Shown here piece after piece: positions 51,401 to 59,731 of a DNA stretch of 64,000 bases. Made by a program: the position numbers and the translations under genes. Source of the stretch: an uncultured Lachnospiraceae bacterium (lineage in GTDB: Bacteria > Bacillota > Clostridia > Lachnospirales > Lachnospiraceae); contig CAMZDG010000007.1 of the NCBI GenBank assembly GCA_947305245.1, positions 45,048 through 109,047 on the forward strand, in the 5' to 3' direction. The notes below the pieces were generated by a model, which saw only the letters and a program-made list of their open reading frames with translations, was not told the origin of the DNA and searched no databases. Position 1 is the first letter of the stretch; the number at the start of each line of letters is the position of its first letter.

Positions 51401-53003
51401 TCATGACATTTATTCCATCGAGGATCTGGCACAGCTGATCTATGACTTAAAGAATGCAAATAAGAACGCAAGGATCTCCGTTAAGCTGGTATCGGAGGCA
51501 GGCGTTGGCACCGTGGCGGCAGGCGTTGCGAAGGCAGGCGCTGAGGTTGTCCTGGTATCCGGATATGACGGAGGCACGGGCGCTGCACCTCTTAGCTCCA
51601 TTCACAATGCGGGTCTTCCCTGGGAGCTTGGCCTTGCGGAGGCACATCAGACGCTGGTTGCCAACGGACTGCGTAATCAGGTGGTCCTGGAGACGGATGG
51701 CAAGCTGATGACGGGGCGCGACGTAGCGATCGCTGCGATCCTTGGCGCAGAGGAATTCGGCTTCGCAACGGCTCCCCTGGTAACGCTGGGATGCGTGATG
51801 ATGCGCGTATGCCATCAGGACACTTGCCCCATGGGTATCGCAACGCAGAATCCGGAGCTTCGCAAGCGCTTTGCAGGCAAGCCGGAATATGTTGAGAATT
51901 TCATGAGATTTATCGCGAGACAGGTGCGCGAATATATGGCAAAGCTTGGCGTCCGCAGCTTGCGCGAGCTGGTGGGCCGCACGGACCTTTTGGTTCCGAA
52001 ATTTGACGGTAAGAAGGGCGCGGAAGGGGCCATCTCCGCAGAGGATAAGATCGATCTCGACAGGATCTTGATGGATATGTCCGGCGTCAGCCGTGAGGAG
52101 CAGACCTTCCATGCAGAGAAGCGTTATGACTTTAAGCTGGAGCAGACGAAGGATGAAAGCGTTCTGCTGTCGTCTAAGGCAGTGCAGGCGGCCCTGAAGA
52201 AGGGAACGCCCTGCGAGGTATCGCTGAAGATCACGAACGTCGACAGAACCTTTGGTACGCTCCTTGGCGCAGAGATCACGAGACGGCATGCCGAGGGACT
52301 TCCTGAGGACACCATCGTCGTGGACTGTGTCGGCGCAGGCGGACAGAGCTTTGGCGCATTCCTGCCGAAGGGTCTGACCCTGAAGCTGACCGGCGACGGA
52401 AACGATTATTTCGGCAAGGGCCTGTCCGGCGGAAAGCTGATCGTCAAGGCTCCTGCAGATGCAAAATATGATCCCTCCGAGAACATCATCATCGGTAACG
52501 TGGCGCTCTACGGCGCAACCTCCGGTGAGGCCTATGTCGCAGGCATGGCAGGAGAGAGGTTCTGCATTCGTAACTCCGGTGCGACGGCGGTTGCCGAGGG
52601 CGTTGGTGAGCACGGCTGTGAGTATATGACCGGTGGACGCGTCGTGATCCTTGGACCGACGGGGAAGAACTTTGCAGCCGGAATGAGCGGCGGCGTGGCA
52701 TACGTGCTGGACGAGGGGAACAAGCTGTATCGGAACCTCAACAAGCAACTCGTGAACATGGAAAGCGTTGATAATAAGGCAGACCGCGAGGAGCTTCGCA
52801 GGATTCTCGAGAAGCACGTGGAGGCGACGGGTTCGAAGAAGGGACAGAAGATCTTGGCAGAGTTTGATGCGCAGGTGGCGCACTTTAAGAAGATCATTCC
52901 CGCAGATTACAAGGAGATGCTGCGGCTGACCGCAAAGAACGAGGAGCTGGGCATGAGCCACGAGGAAGCGCAGATTGAAGCCTTCACGGAGATGACGAAA
53001 TAA
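48432..53003 (+). CDS. gltB: Glutamate synthase large subunit
   Basis: 1523 residues, full length. After a short propeptide the N-terminal nucleophile is Cys23 in EHDNCGIGAI (class II amidotransferase, to about 430). The central and FMN-binding domains follow (KFPAEGVPIEEVES, YGSISEEAH, GKSNSGEGGES, PGEGGHLPG, SVKLVSEAGVGTVAAGVAKA). [3Fe-4S] cysteines lie in VCHQDTCPMG near residue 1125. The C-terminal beta-helix GXGXG domain begins about 1260. Makes two glutamates from glutamine and 2-oxoglutarate with GltD. GGGAGG ribosome site; transcription is controlled by the leader. Confidence 0.98.
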   Translation: METKMELIREKGLYDPQFEHDNCGIGAIIDVKGRASHQLVADALSIVENLEHRAGKDAEGKTGDGVGILTQIPHKFFTKKLKEQGVTLPGKRAYGVGMFFFPQGELERRQAKSLFEIIVRKAGLKLLAWRDVETVPAVLGSRARECMPWISQVFIERPAQAKTDLDFDRKLYVIRREFEQSSVSTYIPSLSCRTIVYKGMFLVGQLRTFFLDLQDEAYESAIAMVHSRFSTNTTPSWNRAHPNRLMVHNGEINTIKGNADKMLAREETMHTSVFSREDETSVFPVISQSGSDSAMLDNTLEFLMMSGMELPLAAMIAIPEPWQHNDTISQEERDFYQYYATMMEPWDGPASILFSDGDVMGAILDRNGLRPSRYYVMDDGRLILSSEVGVLPLEEKHVLKKERLHPGKMLLVDTIAGKIYEDEEIKERYAHKEPYGEWLDSNLLELHEVKIPNHRVPSYDKTERARLQKAFGYTYENYHDSIRTMALNGSEQIGAMGVDTPIAALSKKHQPLFYYFKQLFAQVTNPPIDAEREKIVTAGTVYLGKNGNLLEEKPENCHVLKINNPILSDLDLLKIEHLKKDGFHVAKVSILFYKGTPMKQVLKHLYVEVDKAYQEGATILILSDRGVDENHVAIPSLLAVSAVHTHLVETKKCTAISLILESGEPREVHHFATLLGFGASAVNPYLAHATIGELVEEGLLEKDFYAAVEDYDKAVLQGIVKIASKMGISTIQSYQGSKIFEAIGISESVTNKYFPGTVSRVGGITLEDIGKAVDSQHSLAFDPLGLPVNLELTAAGRHKSRSQGENHRYNPQTIHMLQLSTRDGNYDKFVEYTKMADAEETGYLRSLMDFKFPAEGVPIEEVESEETIVTRFKTGAMSYGSISEEAHTALAIAMNHLHGKSNSGEGGESDERIASAGTANDRSSAIKQVASGRFGVTSQYLVSAKELQIKMAQGAKPGEGGHLPGKKVYPWIAKTRHSTPGVSLISPPPHHDIYSIEDLAQLIYDLKNANKNARISVKLVSEAGVGTVAAGVAKAGAEVVLVSGYDGGTGAAPLSSIHNAGLPWELGLAEAHQTLVANGLRNQVVLETDGKLMTGRDVAIAAILGAEEFGFATAPLVTLGCVMMRVCHQDTCPMGIATQNPELRKRFAGKPEYVENFMRFIARQVREYMAKLGVRSLRELVGRTDLLVPKFDGKKGAEGAISAEDKIDLDRILMDMSGVSREEQTFHAEKRYDFKLEQTKDESVLLSSKAVQAALKKGTPCEVSLKITNVDRTFGTLLGAEITRRHAEGLPEDTIVVDCVGAGGQSFGAFLPKGLTLKLTGDGNDYFGKGLSGGKLIVKAPADAKYDPSENIIIGNVALYGATSGEAYVAGMAGERFCIRNSGATAVAEGVGEHGCEYMTGGRVVILGPTGKNFAAGMSGGVAYVLDEGNKLYRNLNKQLVNMESVDNKADREELRRILEKHVEATGSKKGQKILAEFDAQVAHFKKIIPADYKEMLRLTAKNEELGMSHEEAQIEAFTEMTK

Positions 53004-53033
53004 AAGTTTTGTGTTGATTAGGAGGAAGTAAAA

Positions 53034-54566
53034 ATGGGTAAGGCGACAGGGTTTTTGGAGTTTGAGAGAGTCGATGGACCTGTGACGAAGGAAGAGGATA
53101 GAGTCAAGGATTTTCATGAGTTTCATGGGAGTCTGGCGCTGGAGGAGCAAAAGAAGCAGGCGGGAAGGTGTATGGACTGCGGCGTTCCGTTCTGTCAGGC
53201 GGGACTTATGATCGCGGGGATGGCGTCGGGATGTCCTTTGCATAATCTGGTACCGGAGGTAAATGATCTGGTATGGCAGGGCTGCCTGGAGCAGGCGTAT
53301 GAGCGTCTTTCCGTGACGCACAGCTTTCCGGAGTTTACCTGCAGGGTGTGTCCGGCCCTTTGTGAGGCGGCTTGTACCTGTGGATTGCACGGTGCACCGG
53401 TGGCAACGAAGGAAAATGAGAAGACCGTGATCGAGTATGCCTATGCGCATGATCTGGTGAAAGAAGAGGCGCCGAAGGTGCGCACCGGGAAGAAGGTGGC
53501 CGTCATCGGAAGCGGTCCTTCGGGTCTGGCGGCAGCGCAGCTCCTGAACAGGCGCGGACATGAAGTGACAGTGTATGAAAGAAAGGATCGCGTGGGCGGC
53601 CTTCTCCGCTATGGCATTCCGAACATGAAGCTGGAAAAATCCGTGATCGACAGGCGCATAAAGCTGATGGAAGACGCGGGTGTGAAGTTTGTCGTGAATG
53701 CGGACATAGGTGCTTATGAGAAGGGCGCTGCAGGAAAAGGAGTACAGGCGGACGGCAAGGCTTTGATCAGCGTAGCTCAGTTAGAAGAAGAGTATGATGC
53801 CATCATTCTCGCCTGCGGCGCATCACACCCCAGGGACATTAACGCGCCCGGCAGGGATGCAAAGGGGATTTATTTCGCAGTGGATTTCCTTGGACAGGTG
53901 ACGAAGAGTCTTTTGGATTCTGATTTCAAGAAGGTGCCCTATGAGATGGCAAAGGATAAGGATGTCATCGTCATTGGCGGCGGTGATACGGGAAATGACT
54001 GTGTCGGCAGCTGCATCCGGCTTGGGGCAAGAAGCGTGACGCAGCTCGAGATGATGCCGAAGCCTGCAGAGACGAGGCTTCCCTCGAATCCTTGGCCGGA
54101 GTGGCCCAGAATCCTCAAGGTCGATTATGGCCAGGAAGAGGCCATCTGGAAGTTTGGCGAGGATCCCAGAGTCTATCAGACGACCGTGAAGGAATTCGTC
54201 AAGGACGAGAAAGGAAATCTAAAGGAAGTCGTTTTAGTGTCCTTGGAAGCAAAGAGGGACGAGAAGACGGGGCGCATGAACATGGTGCCTGTTGCAGGTT
54301 CGGAAAAGACCGTGCCGGCGCAGCTGGTGCTCATTGCGGCAGGCTTTCTTGGAAGTGAGTCCTATGTCACGGAAGCCTTCGGCGTAGAGGTGGACGGAAG
54401 GACGAATGTCAAGACGAAGTCCTGCGGATATCATACTTCAAAGGCAAAGATCTTTACCGCTGGAGACATGCACAGAGGACAGTCCTTGGTGGTCTGGGCG
54501 ATCGCGGAGGGAAGAGGCGCAGCAAAGGAAGTGGACGCGGCGCTGATGGGATACACGAATCTATAA
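53034..54566 (+). CDS. gltD: Glutamate synthase small subunit
   Basis: 510 residues. N-terminal Cys-rich region binds [4Fe-4S] clusters: CMDCGVPFCQ (about 43-52) and CRVCPALCEAACTCG. FAD site GSGPSGLAAAQLL near 155, NADPH site GGGDTGNDCVG near 315, and the closing TAGDMHRGQSLVVWAI. Supplies electrons from NADPH to GltB. An insert of ~20 residues lies at about 225-245. GGAGGAAG ribosome site, 30 bp after gltB. Confidence 0.97.
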   Translation: MGKATGFLEFERVDGPVTKEEDRVKDFHEFHGSLALEEQKKQAGRCMDCGVPFCQAGLMIAGMASGCPLHNLVPEVNDLVWQGCLEQAYERLSVTHSFPEFTCRVCPALCEAACTCGLHGAPVATKENEKTVIEYAYAHDLVKEEAPKVRTGKKVAVIGSGPSGLAAAQLLNRRGHEVTVYERKDRVGGLLRYGIPNMKLEKSVIDRRIKLMEDAGVKFVVNADIGAYEKGAAGKGVQADGKALISVAQLEEEYDAIILACGASHPRDINAPGRDAKGIYFAVDFLGQVTKSLLDSDFKKVPYEMAKDKDVIVIGGGDTGNDCVGSCIRLGARSVTQLEMMPKPAETRLPSNPWPEWPRILKVDYGQEEAIWKFGEDPRVYQTTVKEFVKDEKGNLKEVVLVSLEAKRDEKTGRMNMVPVAGSEKTVPAQLVLIAAGFLGSESYVTEAFGVEVDGRTNVKTKSCGYHTSKAKIFTAGDMHRGQSLVVWAIAEGRGAAKEVDAALMGYTNL

Positions 54567-54590
54567 AAATTTGCATAGCAGACAGAAGGA

Positions 54591-54620
54591 AACGGGTGGC
54601 ATTATGCTACCCGTTTTGTT
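54591..54620 (+). terminator. Intrinsic terminator of gltBD
   Basis: AACGGGTGGC (54591-54600), loop ATTAT, GCTACCCGTT (54606-54615), then TTG TT. Confidence 0.8.
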
Positions 54621-54714
54621 ATAATATAGTTTGAAATTTCATCCATGTAGTTTTCAGAGCCCGAACGGAGTGAGGGACGTGCCGAAGGGCACGCCTGGAA
54701 AAGGGGTATCCATC

Positions 54715-56085
54715 GTGAAAGAAACTAAGTCTGCAATGCTACGCATGACGGAAGGAAACACCGTAAAGCTACTCCTTCTGTTTTCCGTACCGATGTTGAT
54801 CGGCAATATTTTTCAGCAGTTATATAATTTAGTGGACTCTATTATCGTGGGGCAGTTCGTCGGTGCAGATGCCTTGGCGGCCATTGGCGCGACGAGCTCC
54901 CTGTCATTTTTGTTTTTTGCGTTGTGTAATGGAATTGGCGGCGGCGGAGGGATCATCACCTCACAGCTTTTCGGCAAGGGGGATGAAGGCGCGGTCAAGA
55001 GCTGTATCGCCAATACAGGCTATATTATGATCGTGTTTCCGATGATGATCGGAATGACGGCATTCTTTTTGTCCAAGTCAATCCTCAGGCTTTTGGATAC
55101 GCCTGAAGCGATCATGGCGGATTCCGTGGCCTACGTGAGGATCATGTGTGTCGGACTTGTGTTCGTTTCTCTGTATAATTATGCGGCTTCCATGCTGCGG
55201 GCGCTCGGAGATTCCAGAACGCCATTGGTGTTCCTGATCTTTTCCTGTCTGCTAAATACTGCGCTGGATCTTCTCTTTGTTTATACGTTTCACATGGGTG
55301 TTCGCGGCGCAGGGATCGCAACGGTGATTTCTCAGTTTGTCTCCGGAATGAGTTGTTTGGCCTATGCCATCAAGAAAAACAGTTATTTCAGGCTGACGCG
55401 CGAAGACATGCGGTTCAACAGGGAAATCGCGAAGGATGTCGTAAGGCTTGGCGTACCGATCTCTCTTCAGTTCTCCCTCATTGCGATCTCTTGTATGGCA
55501 CTGCAGAAGGTGGTCAATTCCTTTGGGGAAGTGACGGTTGCCGCATTCACGGCCACGAGCAGGATCGAGCAGATCATCCACCAGCCCTATCAAACCTTGG
55601 GAGCTGCCCTGTCCACTTATACGGGGCAGAATTATGGCGCGAAGAAGATGGATCGGGTAAAGATGGGCTATCATAAGGGCTTGCTGCTCATGCTGCTGTT
55701 TTCCGCGATGATGCTGCCTGTCATGCAATTCTTTGGACAGGGCATCATAAGGATCTTCGTCAGCGAAGAGCCTGTGATCGAGATCGGTGCCAAGGCACTC
55801 CGGATCACGAGCTGGTTTTACGTGATGCTCGGAATGATCTACGTGGTCAGGGGCGTCCTAACTGGTTTGGGAGATGCCGTATTTGCCATGATCAACGGTA
55901 TTGTGGAAGCCCTTGGAAGATTCATCGTACCTGCGCTTTTGGTCGGGCTTCCCGCCTTGGGACTTTGGGGGATCTGGTGGTCCGTCGGCATTGTCTGGGC
56001 AGCCAGCGGAGTGACGGCAGTGATGCGATATTGGTATTTCAAATGGAAAATCCAAAGAAAAATGGAACAGGAAAAAGCTGTTTAG
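54715..56085 (+). CDS. MATE-family efflux transporter
   Basis: GTG 54715 (behind AAAAGGGG) or ATG 54736 is the likely start; the longer frame from 54631 reads through an untranslated leader with a CGTGCC/GGCACG hairpin (54678-54693). 456 residues, 12 TM helices in two related halves. FSVPMLIGNIFQQLYNLVDS and MLRALGDSRTPL are typical of the NorM/DinF-like MATE branch common in Firmicutes. Exports cationic drugs or metabolites against Na+ or H+. Cargo unknown. Confidence 0.93.
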   Translation: MKETKSAMLRMTEGNTVKLLLLFSVPMLIGNIFQQLYNLVDSIIVGQFVGADALAAIGATSSLSFLFFALCNGIGGGGGIITSQLFGKGDEGAVKSCIANTGYIMIVFPMMIGMTAFFLSKSILRLLDTPEAIMADSVAYVRIMCVGLVFVSLYNYAASMLRALGDSRTPLVFLIFSCLLNTALDLLFVYTFHMGVRGAGIATVISQFVSGMSCLAYAIKKNSYFRLTREDMRFNREIAKDVVRLGVPISLQFSLIAISCMALQKVVNSFGEVTVAAFTATSRIEQIIHQPYQTLGAALSTYTGQNYGAKKMDRVKMGYHKGLLLMLLFSAMMLPVMQFFGQGIIRIFVSEEPVIEIGAKALRITSWFYVMLGMIYVVRGVLTGLGDAVFAMINGIVEALGRFIVPALLVGLPALGLWGIWWSVGIVWAASGVTAVMRYWYFKWKIQRKMEQEKAV

Positions 56086-56115
56086 TATTACACAGGGAAT
56101 GATGGGATAAACGAC

Positions 56116-56802
56116 ATGGATCAATCGAAAAGAGTATTATTGGTAGAGGATGATAACGAAATACGCGAGCTGCTTTGTACGTTCCTCGCTGATAACGGAT
56201 ATCAGATGGATACGGCAGTCAATGGCATGGAGGGCTTAAAGAAGGCACTTGGCACGGAGTATGACTTGATCCTTCTCGACATTATGCTGCCTTATAAAAG
56301 TGGGGATCAGGTGTTAAAGGAGCTTCGCGAGAGGTCAAACGTTCCCGTGATCGTGCTCTCCGCAAAGGACATGGTGCAGACGAAGATCGACGTCATACGG
56401 ATCGGTGCGGATGACTACGTGACTAAGCCCTTCGACTTAGGGGAGGTGCTGGTGCGGATCGAGGCGCTGCTTCGAAGAAGCGGCAGGCAAAGTGATGACA
56501 AGGAGATTCTCACGCATAAGAATTTAAGTCTTCACGTCAAGGAAGGCAGAGCCTTCTTAAACGGCAAGGAGTTGTCTCTGACCGTGAAGGAATATGCGAT
56601 CCTAAAGCTCCTGCTTTCCAATCCGAACAAGATTTTTTCGCGTTCTAATATCTTTGATTCCCTGTGGAGCGAGGATAGCGGAAACTATGATGACAATGCC
56701 GTCAAGGTGCACATGAGCAATCTTCGCAGTAAGCTTGCGGCGCTGGATTCGGAGGAATATATTGAGACGGTATGGGGAATGGGCTATCGGCTCGCAAATT
56801 AA
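56116..56802 (+). CDS. OmpR/PhoB-family response regulator
   Basis: 228 residues. Receiver domain with acidic pocket (VEDDNE at 11-16), phosphorylated Asp in LILLDIMLPY (about 56), Thr/Ser switch and Lys in DYVTKPF (about 103-109). The C-terminal winged helix (about 130-228) ends with VWGMGYRL. Partner kinase is three genes down, so the module is RR - ABC ATPase - permease - kinase, as in antimicrobial-peptide sensing and export sets. Confidence 0.94.
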   Translation: MDQSKRVLLVEDDNEIRELLCTFLADNGYQMDTAVNGMEGLKKALGTEYDLILLDIMLPYKSGDQVLKELRERSNVPVIVLSAKDMVQTKIDVIRIGADDYVTKPFDLGEVLVRIEALLRRSGRQSDDKEILTHKNLSLHVKEGRAFLNGKELSLTVKEYAILKLLLSNPNKIFSRSNIFDSLWSEDSGNYDDNAVKVHMSNLRSKLAALDSEEYIETVWGMGYRLAN

Positions 56803-56879
56803 CAAAGATTAAGGCGCGGCTTAACCTTTTCTAAACATTTATGGGATAAACTGGCTTCATAAACAAGGAGGAAGAAGCC

Positions 56880-57788
56880 ATGGATTACGTAATGGAACTG
56901 GATGGGCTGTCCAAAAGCTACGGCGGCAAAAGGGTCGTGGACAGCTTTTCACTCAAAATGGAAAAGGGTCATATTTACGGACTCATCGGACCCAACGGCG
57001 CCGGAAAAACGACGGTGATGAAAATGATGGCGGGGCTCACGGGAGCAGACGCCGGAAGCATTCGCTTTTTTGGATCGGAGGATCTGGACAAGATGCGCGA
57101 CCGCATCAGCTTCATCATTGAGGAGCCCTACATGGACCTCAACATGACGGCGCGGCAGAATATGGAGTATCTGAGGCTCCTTCGCGGGATCCCGGACAAG
57201 AGCCGCATCGATGAACTGCTCTCATTCGTCGGACTGGAAAACACGGGGAAAAAGCCTGCGAAGCAATTTTCCCTCGGCATGCGCCAGCGTCTCGGACTCG
57301 CCATGTCCATCCTGCCGGGACCGGAGATCATGGTGCTGGATGAGCCGATCAACGGACTTGATCCCGAGGGCATTATCGACATCCGCAACATGCTGAAGGA
57401 GCTTTGTAGCAGCAGGAACATGACCATCTTGATCTCCAGCCACATCCTAAAGGAGCTGTCGGAGCTTTGTACGGATTATGCGATCATCCGTGAGGGGAAG
57501 CTGGTGGAGGAGCTCTCACATGAGGAGCTTCTGCAAAAGACGCACACGCGCCTGGCCCTTCAGACCGATGACGTTGCGAGAACGGCAACCATTTTGGAAG
57601 ACAAACTAAATCTTCATGATTATAAGATCACCCATGAAAACGAGATTTTGATCTATGAGCGGCTGGACGACCTGAGGACGATTTCCAAGACAGTCACGGA
57701 TCACGGACTGATCATTACCCGTTTCAATCTGGAAGGGGAATCGCTTGAGGAGTACTACATCGGAAAGGTGGGTGAGAATCATGAATAA
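56880..57788 (+). CDS. ABC transporter ATP-binding protein
   Basis: 302 residues. Walker A GPNGAGKTT, IIEEPYMDLNMTARQNM, signature FSLGMRQRLGLA (about 138), Walker B IMVLDEP, switch His in SSHILKEL. C-terminal ~80 residues resemble those of lantibiotic/bacitracin-type exporters (BcrA, LanF). AAGGAGGAAGAAG ribosome site. It has a 77-bp gap to the regulator that may hold a regulated promoter. Overlaps the permease by 8 bp. Confidence 0.93.
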   Translation: MDYVMELDGLSKSYGGKRVVDSFSLKMEKGHIYGLIGPNGAGKTTVMKMMAGLTGADAGSIRFFGSEDLDKMRDRISFIIEEPYMDLNMTARQNMEYLRLLRGIPDKSRIDELLSFVGLENTGKKPAKQFSLGMRQRLGLAMSILPGPEIMVLDEPINGLDPEGIIDIRNMLKELCSSRNMTILISSHILKELSELCTDYAIIREGKLVEELSHEELLQKTHTRLALQTDDVARTATILEDKLNLHDYKITHENEILIYERLDDLRTISKTVTDHGLIITRFNLEGESLEEYYIGKVGENHE

Positions 57789-58524
57789 ATTGATCAAGGC
57801 AGAAGGGTTTCGATTAAGAGGACAGATTGCGTTTTTACTGATCTGTTCCGTGATCTGTGGTTTGATCCCAGTGATCACTTCCATCAACGCGTGGGATGCA
57901 GATCTGGGCACGCAGGTGGGAGGAAGCGGGATCACCATTATGTCCATTATGATGCTGTTTCCGCCGATCTTCGCAAGCATTACCGGAAATCTGTATGATC
58001 ACGGGAAGTTAGGGTTTTATGAGATCATGGCGGGGAATAAGCCCTTCGCGATCGTATTTAGTAAGCTCGCGACGGATGGAGTTTTGTTCCTTGTGTTGAC
58101 TGTCATCGCGGCCTGTGCGTATTATGTTTATGCAGGCTTTCGCAATGGGCTTGGCAGCTTCGATCATCCGCTGATCAGGCTTTTCCTGGTCATTCTCGTT
58201 CTGGCGCACATTGCATTTTGCAGTGTCTTGATCTCGCTTTGCATCAGACAGGTGCGGTCGGGCGCCGTGGCATGCTTTATGAGATTTTGGATCGTAGACA
58301 TTTTGTTCTTCCCGTTTTTAATGTGGCTATTTGGAACCGTACTGGATCTGAAGCAATTGGCGCTTCATTTCAGCTACATGAGCCTGACCAATCAGCTGAT
58401 GATCCTGGTGAGCGAGCCGGTCGATACAATGATCGCCTTGCATGTCCTGTTAGGCTTTGCCATCGAATTTGCACTTTGGTATTTTATCATTGATCTTGGG
58501 ATCAGAAAGAGAAAGATCGCATGA
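57781..58524 (+). CDS. ABC-2 type permease (LanE/G-like)
   Basis: ATG 57781, with AAAGGTGGGTGAG upstream; 247 residues and six TM helices. Size and gene context fit the single-permease immunity transporters that remove peptide antibiotics or lipids. No family motif is strong enough for a substrate. The stop overlaps the kinase start by ATGA. Confidence 0.82.
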   Translation: MNKLIKAEGFRLRGQIAFLLICSVICGLIPVITSINAWDADLGTQVGGSGITIMSIMMLFPPIFASITGNLYDHGKLGFYEIMAGNKPFAIVFSKLATDGVLFLVLTVIAACAYYVYAGFRNGLGSFDHPLIRLFLVILVLAHIAFCSVLISLCIRQVRSGAVACFMRFWIVDILFFPFLMWLFGTVLDLKQLALHFSYMSLTNQLMILVSEPVDTMIALHVLLGFAIEFALWYFIIDLGIRKRKIA

Positions 58525-59441
58525 ACAAAATACTGATACTCCTCTGTATCATATTGGTTGGCGCCGTCGCCGCATTGGCCGTAAGGTTAGTGCAGCGCAG
58601 GCGCCAGCTTGCGCTTTTTACCAGGCAGCTTCGGGAGATCCGGGAGCAAAAGCAGGATCGCCTGATCCGCGTGGAGCACTTTGACGACGAAACCGTTGCG
58701 CTTGCAAAGGAGCTGCAGGGCTTTGTCGATGAGGAGCAACGACTGATCAAGGAGGCCGAGAAAGACCGCCAGGCCGTAAAGACCATGGTGGCCGGCATCT
58801 CGCATGATTTCCGCACGCCCCTGACGGCAGCCGGCGGCTATATGCAGATGATCGCGCAGGACCAGGGCCTGTCCGAGCGGAGCCGGTCCTATCTGGACAA
58901 GGCCATCGCAAAGACCACCTATCTCAAAGAATTGTCGGATGAGTTTTTCGCGCTTTCTTTGGTGGAGGGTAAGGGAAGTGATGCGGCGGAGAAGCTTTCG
59001 CTAAAGCGCCTGCTGGAGGAGACAACGCTCGCGCAGTATGAATGGATCCGCGCTGCGGGAATTGAATTTTCTGCGGACGTAACGGAGGAGAGCTGCGAGC
59101 TTATGGCCAGTGAGGTGGATATCCTGCGGCTTCTGGAAAACCTGTATTCCAATGCAAGGAAATATGCAAAGAGCAGGATCTTTGTAGCACTCACCAAGGC
59201 CGAAAACGGCGGTTTTACGCTCGTCTTTTCGAATGACGGGGACATGCTTGCTGAGGCAGATCTGGAATCCATTTTTCAGCCATTTTACCGCAGCGCGTCC
59301 GGTGATACGCCGGGAAGCGGGCTTGGCCTTTACGTCGTGAAGCGCATTGTGGAGAAATATGGCGGAAGCATTGCCGCAAGGGTGAATGAAGCCAAAGATT
59401 TCGAGATCAAGATCGGCTTTTTCCCATCCGCGAAAGAATGA
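58521..59441 (+). CDS. Sensor histidine kinase
   Basis: 306 residues with one N-terminal TM helix (4-22) and practically no outside domain, so it probably senses within the membrane or through the transporter. Dimer/phosphoacceptor block GISHDFRTPLTA with His95, N-box LENLYSNARKYA, G1 FSNDGD, G2 GSGLGLYVVKRI. Such intramembrane-type kinases work with ABC transporters of the BceAB or LanFEG type. ATGA overlap with the permease confirms one operon. Confidence 0.93.
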   Translation: MNKILILLCIILVGAVAALAVRLVQRRRQLALFTRQLREIREQKQDRLIRVEHFDDETVALAKELQGFVDEEQRLIKEAEKDRQAVKTMVAGISHDFRTPLTAAGGYMQMIAQDQGLSERSRSYLDKAIAKTTYLKELSDEFFALSLVEGKGSDAAEKLSLKRLLEETTLAQYEWIRAAGIEFSADVTEESCELMASEVDILRLLENLYSNARKYAKSRIFVALTKAENGGFTLVFSNDGDMLAEADLESIFQPFYRSASGDTPGSGLGLYVVKRIVEKYGGSIAARVNEAKDFEIKIGFFPSAKE

Positions 59442-59509
59442 ACAAAGCGGTGATAAAGAAGGGAAAATGGGAATTCGAAAAGGAATTGAAAAAAATTAGA
59501 AAAAAGGTA

Positions 59510-59538
59510 TTGACAAATGAGTTTAAGAGGCGTATGAT
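59510..59538 (+). promoter_or_regulatory. glnA promoter
   Basis: TTGACA (59510-59515), 17-bp spacer, TATGAT (59533-59538). The AAATGA after the -35 and the leader start are shared with the gltB promoter. Confidence 0.87.
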
Positions 59539-59544
59539 TCGCTA

Positions 59545-59655
59545 CATAAAGACAAAGGCGTCTGCGAACGGAATCGTTCCCAGACGCTTTTTCTTTATAC
59601 AAAAACCCTAATCAACATAAGGCAGAAGGCAAAGGCGCCATGGTGTGAGCAGCAC
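59545..59655 (+). ncRNA. glnA leader: two AAAGGC hexaloop hairpins and a terminator (ANTAR-type antitermination)
   Basis: Hairpin 1: AGAC-AAAGGC-GTCT, loop 59554-59559, mutually exclusive with a terminator GCGTCTG (59558-59564) / CAGACGC (59581-59587) plus five T. Hairpin 2: GGC-AAAGGC-GCC, loop 59631-59636, overlapping a larger hairpin whose arms are GGCGCCATGGTG and CACCATCGGCGCC. Same order and same loops as in the gltB leader although the connecting sequence differs, which argues for selection on both loops. Confidence 0.65.
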
Positions 59656-59731
59656 CATCGGCGCCTTTCCTGATGTCCGCGACAGAACAGAGTTTACGAA
59701 GAATAGGGAGAATAAAACAGGAGGAAAAACA

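Noticed and set aside
51447..53561. 704-residue minus-strand frame opposite gltB/gltD
   Set aside because: Composition is that of an antisense shadow (His/Arg/Leu-rich), it has no start signals, and the plus strand encodes a certain gltB. Other long antisense frames were dropped for the same reason.
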